Of a DNA stretch of 64,000 bases, positions 1-7,581 are shown piece after piece. Source of the stretch: Methylosinus sp. LW4. GTDB taxonomy: Bacteria; Pseudomonadota; Alphaproteobacteria; Rhizobiales; Beijerinckiaceae. Numbering within the stretch: the first letter of the stretch is position 1; the number at the start of each line of letters is the position of its first letter. The notes under the pieces are model-generated. The model saw only the letters and a program-made list of their open reading frames with translations, searched no databases and had not been told where the DNA came from. A program made the translations under genes and the position numbers. The DNA lies in the NCBI RefSeq assembly GCF_000379125.1, contig NZ_KB900626.1:1645748-1709747 (forward strand), in the 5' to 3' direction.

Positions 1-582
1 CATACGCTCTCCGATCTCGCCGCGCAGCAATTAACCGGCGGCTCCAATTCCGGCCAGGCCGGAATGGACGAGACGACGATTCAGGCGATCTTCTCCGCCG
101 CGACGACGCTGATGTCACCGCTGCCGACCACCACTCTCAAAATGACCATCTCGGAGGTCACGGTCAGCGCCGACGCCACGCAGACGAGCGGCTTCAAGGC
201 GAGCGTGAATTGGACGATCGCCAAGAACTCGGGCACGCTGCGCCCTTGCAAGATCAATGGCGTCGCCAAGCTGAACGCGGCCGATGTCACGCCTATCGAT
301 CCCAATTCCATGCCGACGAGCTATACGAGCGCGAAATCGGTGACGCTGGCCAACGCCGGCGGCGGCACGACGACGACCAGCGTGACGCCGACCATCGGCT
401 CGATCATCGTCGCCGATGTGAGCTACAGCTATCAGCCCTCATTCAGCCGCACGATCACCTGGCTGAAGTCGGCGGCGCCGCTGATGTCGCGCACCAGCTA
501 TTCGCCGGTGCGCAACACCTACAGTCCCAATCATGTTCAATATTACATGACGAGCGGAACCAACTGCTCCACATCGCCCTGA
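1..582 (+). CDS. TadE/TadG-like pilus assembly protein, 3' part
   Basis: The reading frame is open from the first base of the window, so the gene begins upstream; about 193 residues are visible. The C-terminal part has the alternating, Tyr- and Ser-rich beta pattern of TadE/G pseudopilins (VADVSYSYQPSF, then a membrane-proximal TITWLKSAAPLMSRTSY stretch) and ends in a Cys-containing tail. TadE/TadG proteins are minor pseudopilins of the Flp/Tad pilus, anchored in the inner membrane by an N-terminal helix that would lie outside the window. The assignment rests on overall pattern only. It is the only pilus gene here, so the rest of a tad locus would be to the left. Confidence 0.6.
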   Translation, partial: HTLSDLAAQQLTGGSNSGQAGMDETTIQAIFSAATTLMSPLPTTTLKMTISEVTVSADATQTSGFKASVNWTIAKNSGTLRPCKINGVAKLNAADVTPIDPNSMPTSYTSAKSVTLANAGGGTTTTSVTPTIGSIIVADVSYSYQPSFSRTITWLKSAAPLMSRTSYSPVRNTYSPNHVQYYMTSGTNCSTSP

Positions 583-589
583 TAGGCGG

Positions 590-2089
590 TCAGATCGTCT
601 GATTATAGGCGCCGACCTCGGGGTTCTCGCGCAGCACGGCGTCCACCGCATGGAACATCTCGCGCATGCGCGCCTCCGACACCGGACTCTCGACGACGAC
701 CACCAGCTCCGGCTTGTTCGATGAGGCGCGCACCAGTCCCCAGGTGCCGTCGGCGGTCGTCACGCGCACGCCATTGACGGTGACGAGATCGCGAATCTTC
801 TGCCCGGTGAAGGCGACGCCATCGGCCTCCATTTTCTGGAAGCGCGCGATCACCTTGTCGACGACGCCATATTTCGTCTCGTCGGCGCAATGCGGCGACA
901 TGGTGGGCGAGCCCCAGGTCTTGGGCAGAGCGGCGTAGAGATCGGACATGGACTTGCCTGGATTGCGATCGAGCATCTGCAGCACATGCACCGCCGTCAG
1001 CAGACCGTCGTCATAGCCGCGGCCGACCGGGGCGTTGAAGAAGAAGTGGCCGGACTTCTCGAAGCCGGCGAGCGCCTTCAGCTCGGTCACGCGGCGCTTG
1101 ATGTAGGAATGGCCGGTCTTCCAATAATCGGCCTTCACATTGCGCGAGATGAGCTCGGGATCGGTCGCGAACAATCCGGTGGACTTCACGTCGACGACGA
1201 AGGTCGCGCCGGGATGCAGCTTGGAGAGATCGCGCGCCAGCATCACGCCGATCTTATCCGCGAAAATCTCCTCGCCCGTATTGTCGACGACGCCGCAGCG
1301 ATCGCCGTCGCCGTCGAAGCCGAGACCGACATCGGCGCCGCTCTCGCGCACCTTGTCGGCCATGGCGTGCAGCATATGCAGATCTTCGGGGTTGGGATTG
1401 TAATGCGGGAAATTATAGTCGAGCTCGGTGTCGAGCGGCACGACCTCGCAGCCGATGCGCTCCAAGAGCTTGGGCGCGAAGGCGCCGGCCGTGCCATTGC
1501 CGCAGGCCGCGACGACCTTCAGCTTGCGGGAGAGCGTCACGCCGGAAGCGAGATCGTCGAGATAGATCTGGCCGAAATTCTCGACATAGCGATAGGAGCC
1601 GCCCTCGGCGGAACGGAAGGCGCCGGCGAGCACGATCTCCTTGAGGCGCGTCATCTCCACCGGGCCGAAGGTCACGGGACGCTGCGCGCCCATCTTCACG
1701 CCGGTCCAGCCATTGTCATTGTGCGAGGCCGTGACCATGGCGACGGCGGGAACATCCAGCGCGAATTGCGCGAAATAGGCCATGGGCGAGAGCGCGAGGC
1801 CGATATCGTGCACGCGCACGCCGGCGGCCATCAGGCCGGAGATCAGCGCGAGCTTTATGGAGGCGGAATAAGCGCGATAGTCGTGGCCGGTGGCGAGCTC
1901 CAGCGGCACGCCCATCTCATGGAGCAGCGTGCCCAATCCGAGGCCGAGCGCCTGCACCCCCATGAGGTTGAGCTCCTTCTCGAACAGCCAGCGCGCGTCA
2001 TATTCGCGAAAGCCCGTCGGCTTCACGAGCGGCGTCGTCTCATAGGCGTAAGTGTTCGGGGCGAGATCGGAAACGGGGGTCGGAAACAT
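590..2089 (-). CDS. phosphomannomutase/phosphoglucomutase
   Basis: A 499-residue alpha-D-phosphohexomutase that interconverts hexose-1- and hexose-6-phosphates for polysaccharide and LPS precursors in the cytoplasm. The phosphoserine loop is TASHNDNGWTG (Ser122), the Mg2+ loop is DGDGDR (259-264), the sugar-specificity loop is KSGHFFF, and the C-terminal phosphate-binding loop is RASSNKPE. An upstream in-frame ATG would add 41 basic, unlike residues. The ATG at 2089 is chosen because TAGGAGATGCG precedes it. Its end lies 7 bases from the TadE-like gene, convergent. AlgC/ManB type bifunctional activity is inferred from family membership; substrate preference cannot be read from sequence. Confidence 0.93.
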   Translation of the reverse strand: MFPTPVSDLAPNTYAYETTPLVKPTGFREYDARWLFEKELNLMGVQALGLGLGTLLHEMGVPLELATGHDYRAYSASIKLALISGLMAAGVRVHDIGLALSPMAYFAQFALDVPAVAMVTASHNDNGWTGVKMGAQRPVTFGPVEMTRLKEIVLAGAFRSAEGGSYRYVENFGQIYLDDLASGVTLSRKLKVVAACGNGTAGAFAPKLLERIGCEVVPLDTELDYNFPHYNPNPEDLHMLHAMADKVRESGADVGLGFDGDGDRCGVVDNTGEEIFADKIGVMLARDLSKLHPGATFVVDVKSTGLFATDPELISRNVKADYWKTGHSYIKRRVTELKALAGFEKSGHFFFNAPVGRGYDDGLLTAVHVLQMLDRNPGKSMSDLYAALPKTWGSPTMSPHCADETKYGVVDKVIARFQKMEADGVAFTGQKIRDLVTVNGVRVTTADGTWGLVRASSNKPELVVVVESPVSEARMREMFHAVDAVLRENPEVGAYNQTI

Positions 2090-2701
2090 CGCATCTCCTA
2101 AAGGACGAACCTCGGTTCGCATGCACATAAGGGAAAAACGCCGCCGCGCCAAACCTCGGCGCGTCGATCCGCCGCGCGGCGCGGGCGAAACGAAACGACA
2201 TATCCGACGCATCTGCCCGGCTTCCGATCCATCGGGACAAAAAAATCAATCAGGACGCGAATAGGCGCGACATCGGCCGAGCAATGGCGGAGGACGAATT
2301 AGCGGCGTTTCATACGGATATGGAATCGAGCGCCGATATATGACCATTTTACGTCGGCGAGCCGAAAAATATAGAAAATATTCTTTGCGCCGCGCTCTGC
2401 GTTCTCGGCTGCGCCGTTGCGCCGGCAGGCCCTGCGACGGCTGCAGCGAGAAAAGCGCGGCGAACCATCGTGGTTCGCCGCGCCGGCCGCCTGGCGCACA
2501 TGGGGGACGCGCCAAGCTAGCTCTCGATGACTCTCATAGAGTCAAAACGCTTTTCGGGGAGATCGGAGCGCGGTTCAGCTATAGGCCAGGACGCCGTTAT
2601 AGTCAACTATTCCTATGGGATTTACATAGTAATTCTGAGGCCAATTGCGCATTCGCGGCGGCTGCGCGATCATCGCCGCCGCGACGGCACGGAGGATTCG
2701 C
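2090..2701. other. 612-bp intergenic region, no convincing gene
   Basis: Divergent upstream region of the phosphohexomutase and the cytochrome b561 gene. Short open frames here lack family features and good start contexts. The stretch 2580-2640 is AT-richer and carries nested short inverted repeats (ACTAT at 2606-2610 with ATAGT at 2626-2630; CTATG at 2613-2617 with CATAG at 2625-2629), which would fit an operator or promoter for the cytochrome gene. The repeat is short and could be chance. Confidence 0.3.
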
Positions 2702-3241
2702 ATGGTCGAGCGACAGCCCTATTCGCCTCTCGCCAAGGCGCTGCATTGGATCATCGCCGCGCTGGCGCTGACGTCCCTGCCGACAGGCATAGTGATGGCC
2801 GATCTCGACGAGGGGCCGTTGCAGAACAATCTCTTCGTGCTGCACGAATCGCTCGGCGTCATCGTGCTGGGTCTGATGCTTCCCAGGCTTCTCGCGCGGC
2901 TGCGCCATCGGCCGGGCTCCAGCGCCGATCTGACCCCGGCCGAGCGCATCGTCTCGAAGGCGACGCATCGCGGGCTCTATCTGCTGCTGATCGCGACGCC
3001 CATCGTCGGCTGGCTGGCGCTGTCGGCCTATGGACTCGGGCCGAGCTTCTTCTGGCTCGGCCATCTCCCCGCGCTCCTCGCCAAGAACGAGCCGCTGTCG
3101 AAGCAGCTCTTCGAGCTGCATGAGAGTCTCGGCTGGGCCTTGCTGGCGCTGATCGCGCTGCATGTCGCCGGCGTCATCCGCCATCGCATCGCCGGCGACG
3201 AGGTGATCTGGCGCATGCTTCCCGAAGCCTGGCGCAAATAG
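2702..3241 (+). CDS. cytochrome b561 family protein
   Basis: A 179-residue inner-membrane protein with four hydrophobic helices. Candidate haem-ligand histidines are in ALHW (H15), VLHES (H48), ELHES (H140) and ALHVAG (H154), the usual pairwise pattern of the bacterial b561/CybB family, which passes electrons between quinol and periplasmic acceptors. The start at 2702 follows GGAGGATTCGC; longer versions add a low-complexity Ala/Arg lead. The repeated LHESLG motif in two helices is characteristic. Physiological partner unknown; superoxide:ubiquinone oxidoreductase activity is known for E. coli CybB. Confidence 0.9.
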   Translation: MVERQPYSPLAKALHWIIAALALTSLPTGIVMADLDEGPLQNNLFVLHESLGVIVLGLMLPRLLARLRHRPGSSADLTPAERIVSKATHRGLYLLLIATPIVGWLALSAYGLGPSFFWLGHLPALLAKNEPLSKQLFELHESLGWALLALIALHVAGVIRHRIAGDEVIWRMLPEAWRK

Positions 3242-3246
3242 CGAAG

Positions 3247-3273
3247 CGCGGGGACGAGCGACGCGTCCCCGCC
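3247..3273. terminator. hairpin between convergent genes
   Basis: An 8-bp perfect stem, GCGGGGAC at 3248-3255 pairing with GTCCCCGC at 3265-3272, lies between the stops of the cytochrome b561 gene and the convergent DUF4261 gene. No clear U-tract follows on either strand, so intrinsic termination is only likely, not certain. Confidence 0.45.
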
Positions 3274-3285
3274 GATCGCGCTCTC

Positions 3286-4059
3286 TCAGGCGTGGCCCTG
3301 CGTCGGGAAATACAGCCGGTAGACTTTCTGCCCCGGCGCCACGACGGATTCCTCGTGCCGCACGATGATCTTCGTGTCGGCGTCCGGGCCGATGGTCTCG
3401 CCATCGCCGAGCACGGCGCCGGCGTCGACGAGATAAGCGGCGATATCGATCAGAAAGCCGTTCAGCTCGCTGGGATCGTCCTTATAGCCGCGGGTCTCGA
3501 TCTCCATCAGGCCGAAAGCCGTGAGGCCTTTGGTGATGGCCGAAACGCCGCCGTCCGGGTCGCGACCGAGCGCCACCGCGACGAGGAAGGGGATCGGCGG
3601 CTGGTCGCCGCTTTTCGACACCACCTCGGCGACCAGCGCGGCCGGCCAGAGAGCGTCGGAGCCGGCGAAATGCACGGCGCAAGCGGCGGGCGTCGCCTCG
3701 ATGACCGCCGAGACGGCGCGGCCGAGCAGGAGCGAGCGGGTCTTGGCGTCGGCGCCGCCGGTCACGGCCACTACCAAATGGCCGGCATGGCCTTCGATCG
3801 CCGGCCAGACATCCTTCCAATGCCAAGCGTAGGCGACGCAAGGATCGTCCTCGGCGATGGGCGCCGGCGCCGCCACGCCGCCGATGGCCAGCATGGCGCC
3901 GTCGACGAGAAACACGCTGGTTCCACCGGGGATTTCCTTGTCCGGCGTCTGCGCCTGCGGCAAGTGCCGACGGATCGCGGCGGCGAGCGCCTCCCCCTCG
4001 GGAAGCAGCCCGTCCTTCGAGAGGACGAGCGCGAGCATTGTGTCATTGGGGGCGGCCAT
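3286..4059 (-). CDS. DUF4261 domain-containing protein
   Basis: A 257-residue cytoplasmic protein, acidic, with no signal peptide. The layout matches the DUF4261 family: an N-terminal segment with LALVLSKDGLLPEGEAL, a central block with HFAGSDALWPA, and a C-terminal LMEIETRGY then DGETIG region. The function of the family is unknown. The start at 4059 (MAAPNDTML) is preceded by a CGGAG ribosome-binding site; an upstream ATG would add 36 unlikely residues. It lies 130 bases downstream of, and on the same strand as, the methyltransferase of the pterin-like operon, so co-transcription is possible but not shown. Confidence 0.75.
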   Translation of the reverse strand: MAAPNDTMLALVLSKDGLLPEGEALAAAIRRHLPQAQTPDKEIPGGTSVFLVDGAMLAIGGVAAPAPIAEDDPCVAYAWHWKDVWPAIEGHAGHLVVAVTGGADAKTRSLLLGRAVSAVIEATPAACAVHFAGSDALWPAALVAEVVSKSGDQPPIPFLVAVALGRDPDGGVSAITKGLTAFGLMEIETRGYKDDPSELNGFLIDIAAYLVDAGAVLGDGETIGPDADTKIIVRHEESVVAPGQKVYRLYFPTQGHA

Positions 4060-4188
4060 TCTGGGCTCCGGGTGAAAGGTGAGAATTGACGCGAGAGGCC
4101 GAAGCGGACTCTCCGCCCGATTGCCCCATGTCGGGAACCAATTCCTTTCTAGCACAGATGGCGCCATGGCCGCGCCGACGTCCCGGCC

Positions 4189-5031
4189 TCAACCGCCCTT
4201 CGGCTGCGCGAAGAGATCCGAATGTCCGATCTCGCAGGCCTCGGCGATCCGACGGGCATGACGCCAATCCTCGACGATCCCGGCCGAAACCTCCCCGGTC
4301 TCGGCCACGGCCGCCGCCGAGCCCTCGGCGAGAGCGGCGATCAGCGCCGCCTCCGCCGCGCCGAGCCGCCAGGGGCTCGGCGCCGTCTCGACGCTATAGC
4401 CGAGCGCCTCCAGCGCTTTCGCCAACAATTCCGCCGCGCGCGGCCCGGCGGCAGGTCCAAAGCCCTTGTCGCGCGCCTGATGGCGGTGGAAGGCGGCGAG
4501 CATCGGGGCGTCATCGACGTGCGGCGGCGTCCAGCGCTCCTCGCCGGAATAGCTCAGTATCGCATAGAGCGGCAGGCGGCGCGCCGCGATCTGCGCCGCG
4601 AAGGCCTCGAGCCATTGCGCCGAGACGAGATCGAAAAAAGCCGCCGAGGTCACGAGATCGATCATTCCGTCGAGCGCCGCCCCTGCCCCGCCGGAGAGAT
4701 CGGCGATCCGAAACGCGACCTCGAGTCGTCGCGCGCCCTTGGAGAGGATCAGCGTCTCGCCCTCCTCCGCAGCGTCGGCCCAGGCGATGAGGCGCGCTCG
4801 CGCGGCGGCGAGCAGCGCCGGATCATGATCGACGAGACGCCATTTCTGGCGCGCCGGCAGATGCTCGGCGAGGCCACGCAGATTGGAGCCGGCGCCGCAG
4901 GCGAGATCGACCACGGTCAGAGAGTCGCGATCCGCGAAGGCGCGCGCGACGCTCTCGCGCAGGATGGGATTGCGCGCTACGTGGTCGGCGCTCTCGCGCA
5001 GATCGAGCCATTCGGCCGAGAAACCGCTCAT
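4189..5031 (-). CDS. class I SAM-dependent methyltransferase
   Basis: A 280-residue Rossmann-fold methyltransferase. The SAM-binding motif I is VVDLACGAGSN (about residues 40-50) and the acidic end of beta2 is LVDHDP. The substrate is not recognisable. Its ATG overlaps the stop of the upstream glycosyltransferase as ATGA, so translation is coupled; it is the last clear gene of the four-gene operon MDR dehydrogenase, PTPS-like protein, glycosyltransferase, methyltransferase. It probably methylates an intermediate or product of that pathway, which is an inference from gene order. Confidence 0.82.
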   Translation of the reverse strand: MSGFSAEWLDLRESADHVARNPILRESVARAFADRDSLTVVDLACGAGSNLRGLAEHLPARQKWRLVDHDPALLAAARARLIAWADAAEEGETLILSKGARRLEVAFRIADLSGGAGAALDGMIDLVTSAAFFDLVSAQWLEAFAAQIAARRLPLYAILSYSGEERWTPPHVDDAPMLAAFHRHQARDKGFGPAAGPRAAELLAKALEALGYSVETAPSPWRLGAAEAALIAALAEGSAAAVAETGEVSAGIVEDWRHARRIAEACEIGHSDLFAQPKGG

Positions 5032-6074
5032 GCCAGCCCCCTCGTCACGTCCGCGATGATGCGCGCCGTCTCTTCCCAGCGCGGCAGCGCCTGCCCGGCG
5101 CGCCAGGAGGCCTCGGCGAGCCACGCCCGCAAGGCCGAATCCGCAATGATCGCGCGCAGAGCGTCGCGCAGCGCGCCGACATCCCCCGGCGGGATTTTCA
5201 GCGCGGCACTGTCGGGGATGGTGTCGCCCGCGGCGCCTCCCGTCGTCGCGACAATGGGCAGCCCCCGCGCCAGCGCCTCGGCGAGCGCCATGCCATAGCC
5301 CTCATGGAGCGATGCGGAGACGAAGACATCGGCGCCATGATAGGCCGCGTCCAGCGCCTCGCCGGAAAGCTCGCCGCGCAGAACGATGCGCCCGCCGAGG
5401 CCCTTCGCCTCGATGAGCCGAGCGAGGTCGGCCGCCGTCTGCGGCGAATGGCCGGCGCCGCCGACGATGGCGAGGCGCCAGTCGAGATCGGCGAGGCCGC
5501 TCAGCGCCTCGACCAGAAGATGGAACGCCTTGCGCGGAATGATCGAGCCCACGGCGAACAGCGCCGGCGCGCCGCCCGAGCCCTCCGCTCGCGCGGCCGG
5601 ATCGGTTCCCGGCGGCGCGATGGTCAGCTTGCGCTCGGACGCGCCGAAATCGCGGATCAGCGTCTCGCCCGTATGCGCGCTGGTGGCGATCACATGAGCG
5701 GCGCGGGCCAGCGCCCGTCGCTCGCTCTCGCGCAGGGCCGCCGCGCGCTCCGGCGCGAGGCCCGCCTCGAGGCAGAGCGGATGATGGCAGAGCGCCACGA
5801 TCGGCGCCGCAATGGATGCGATCGCCGTCTCGGAGAGCGCGCCATAGGCGAGGCCGTCGATGAGCGCGACATCATCCGCCGTCAATTCACGCTCGAGAAA
5901 CGCGGCGACGGCGCGCTCCTCCGCGGCCGTCGGATGCGGAAATCCTCCCGGCAGAGCGAGATGGACCGCCGCGACGCCCTGCCGCGTCAATTCCGCGAGC
6001 ACGCGGCGGTCATAGCCATAACCGCCGGTCCTCGCCTCTATGTCTCCCGGAATGGCGAAGACGATGCGCCTCAC
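5028..6074 (-). CDS. GT4-type glycosyltransferase
   Basis: A 348-residue GT-B fold glycosyltransferase. The C-terminal nucleotide-sugar domain shows LFAVGSIIPRKAF, LDWRLAIVGGAG and the family-4 signature HEGYGMALAEALARGLP (an EX7E motif). The N-terminal half carries HHPLCLEAGL. The start codon is GTG and overlaps the TGA of the upstream PTPS-like gene by four bases (GTGA); its own stop overlaps the methyltransferase ATG. The tight coupling to a pterin-synthase homologue suggests that it glycosylates a pterin-like or otherwise small acceptor rather than building a polysaccharide. Acceptor and donor are not determinable from sequence. Confidence 0.85.
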   Translation of the reverse strand: MRRIVFAIPGDIEARTGGYGYDRRVLAELTRQGVAAVHLALPGGFPHPTAAEERAVAAFLERELTADDVALIDGLAYGALSETAIASIAAPIVALCHHPLCLEAGLAPERAAALRESERRALARAAHVIATSAHTGETLIRDFGASERKLTIAPPGTDPAARAEGSGGAPALFAVGSIIPRKAFHLLVEALSGLADLDWRLAIVGGAGHSPQTAADLARLIEAKGLGGRIVLRGELSGEALDAAYHGADVFVSASLHEGYGMALAEALARGLPIVATTGGAAGDTIPDSAALKIPPGDVGALRDALRAIIADSALRAWLAEASWRAGQALPRWEETARIIADVTRGLA

Positions 6075-6469
6075 ACGGCGCCCTCGAACCAGGCGCGGGC
6101 GACATGGGATTCGTGCAGCGTCACCCGAATGCGCGAGATGCCCTCGCCGCCCGGCCCGAGCGCGCCCGAGCGGGCGGCGGCGGCCATGGCGTCGAAAATA
6201 TGCCGCGAGAGAAATTCGGTCGTCGTCTGCCGGCCCTTGAACTGCTCGATCTCGTCGAGATTTTGATAGTTCAGCGGCGCCAGCGTCGCCTTCAGCGCGT
6301 CATGGGCGCGGCCGATGTCGACCACCACCTCGTCGACGGTGAGCGTCTCGCGAAAAAACGCCACATCGACGACGAAGGTCGCGCCGTGAAGGCGCTGCGC
6401 CGGGCCGAACAGCTCGCCCTTGAAGCTATGGGCGATCATGATGTGGTCGCGGACTTCGACTGCGTACAT
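6071..6469 (-). CDS. divergent 6-pyruvoyl/6-carboxytetrahydropterin synthase homologue
   Basis: A 132-residue T-fold protein of the PTPS/QueD family by length and by the motifs IAHSFKGELFG, RLHGATFVVDV, NYQNLDE, PTPS-like TTTEFLSRHIFD and a C-terminal VTLHESHVARAWFE. Canonical enzymes have Cys-x-x-Leu-His-Gly-His, supplying the catalytic Cys and two zinc ligands. Here the segment is P-A-Q-R-L-H-G-A (about residues 23-30), so the Cys and the second His are absent, while His14 and His28 remain. It may therefore use a different chemistry or be a binding protein. Second gene of the minus-strand operon; its stop overlaps the glycosyltransferase GTG. Confidence 0.82.
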   Translation of the reverse strand: MYAVEVRDHIMIAHSFKGELFGPAQRLHGATFVVDVAFFRETLTVDEVVVDIGRAHDALKATLAPLNYQNLDEIEQFKGRQTTTEFLSRHIFDAMAAAARSGALGPGGEGISRIRVTLHESHVARAWFEGAV

Positions 6470-6481
6470 TTTCTTCTCCGT

Positions 6482-7453
6482 TCAATAGCGAAACAAGGTG
6501 GCGAGGCCGCTCGCCCCGGGCGCGAGAATGCGCTCCAGCTCCCGCGGCGCGTCGGCGAAGGGAATTTCCTCGGTGATGAGCGCGTCGAGCCGCGGATCGG
6601 CGAGCAGCTCCAGCGCCTTGTCGAGCCGGCGGGCGTAGCTCCAGCGCGGCCGCCGCGAGGGCGCGACCTGCCCCACTTGCGAGGAGACGAGCCGCAGCCG
6701 ATTGGCGTGAAAGCCGCCGCCGAGCGGGGCGGAGACCTGCCCCTCCCCATACCAGCTCAATTCGACGATCGTCGCCTCCAGCCCCGCCGCGGCGAGCGAC
6801 AGCGCCAGCCCCTCGGAGGAGGCGCTGGCGTGGAAGACGACATCCGCGCCGAGGCCCTCCAGCGCGTCGGCGCCGACGAATCGCGCGCCGAGACTCTCGG
6901 CGATCTGCGCGCGAGACTCCTCGCGATCATGGATCAGCACCTCGGCGCCCGGCAGGCGCGCGGCGAGCGTGGCGACCAGCAGGCCGAGAACGCCGGCGCC
7001 GATGACGGCGATACGGTCGCCCGGCCCGGCGCCCGAATCCCAGAGCCCGTTCAGCGCCGTCTCCATATTGGCGGCGAGCGGCGCCCGGCGCGTCGGCGTC
7101 TCCCGCGGAATCGGCCGCAGCATGGCGACGGGCGCAACGAAAAAATCCTGATGCGGATGGAGGCAGAAGACGTCGCGGCCGAGAAGGCCGGCCGGCCCCT
7201 CCTCCACGCGGCCGACGGCGCAATAGCCGTATTTGACCGGAAAGGAGAATGCGCCCTCCTGAAACGGCGCGCGCATGCGCTCCCATTCCGAGCGCGGCGC
7301 GCGGCCTTCGAAGACAAGCCGCTCCGTGCCGCGGCTGACCGCGCTCCACGAAGTCCGCACCAGCGCCTCCTCCGGTCCAGGCGGAGCGAGAGCCGCAGCG
7401 CGCAGCGCCGCGCTCCGTGGCGCCTCGATCCACAGGGAATGCGCCTCTTTCAT
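6482..7453 (-). CDS. MDR-superfamily (zinc-type alcohol dehydrogenase-like) oxidoreductase
   Basis: A 323-residue medium-chain dehydrogenase/reductase with an N-terminal GroES-like part (WSAVSRGTERLVFEG, FPVKYGYCAVGRVEEG) and a Rossmann domain (RIAVIGAGVLGLLVA). The four-Cys structural zinc lobe and the usual GHE catalytic zinc motif are not seen, so it may be zinc-independent. The start at 7453 (MKEAHSLW) is used; further upstream codons run into the divergent opgH promoter region. It is the first gene of the pterin-like operon, 12 bases ahead of the PTPS homologue, and probably reduces or oxidises a pathway intermediate. Confidence 0.8.
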   Translation of the reverse strand: MKEAHSLWIEAPRSAALRAAALAPPGPEEALVRTSWSAVSRGTERLVFEGRAPRSEWERMRAPFQEGAFSFPVKYGYCAVGRVEEGPAGLLGRDVFCLHPHQDFFVAPVAMLRPIPRETPTRRAPLAANMETALNGLWDSGAGPGDRIAVIGAGVLGLLVATLAARLPGAEVLIHDREESRAQIAESLGARFVGADALEGLGADVVFHASASSEGLALSLAAAGLEATIVELSWYGEGQVSAPLGGGFHANRLRLVSSQVGQVAPSRRPRWSYARRLDKALELLADPRLDALITEEIPFADAPRELERILAPGASGLATLFRY

Positions 7454-7581
7454 ACCATTAAAGTAGGATTTTTCCGATTCGCCCAATTTACAAACCTCGT
7501 GCTTCGCGGATATTGCTAGAGCACGGCGGCGATGCGCGCCAGCCGATTTTCCCGTGTTCTGCATAGGAAACGACGACGCGA

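Noticed and set aside
2340..2771. Open frame of 143 codons overlapping the cytochrome b561 start
   Set aside because: Arg/Ser-rich, no ribosome-binding site, and overlaps a well-supported gene in another frame.
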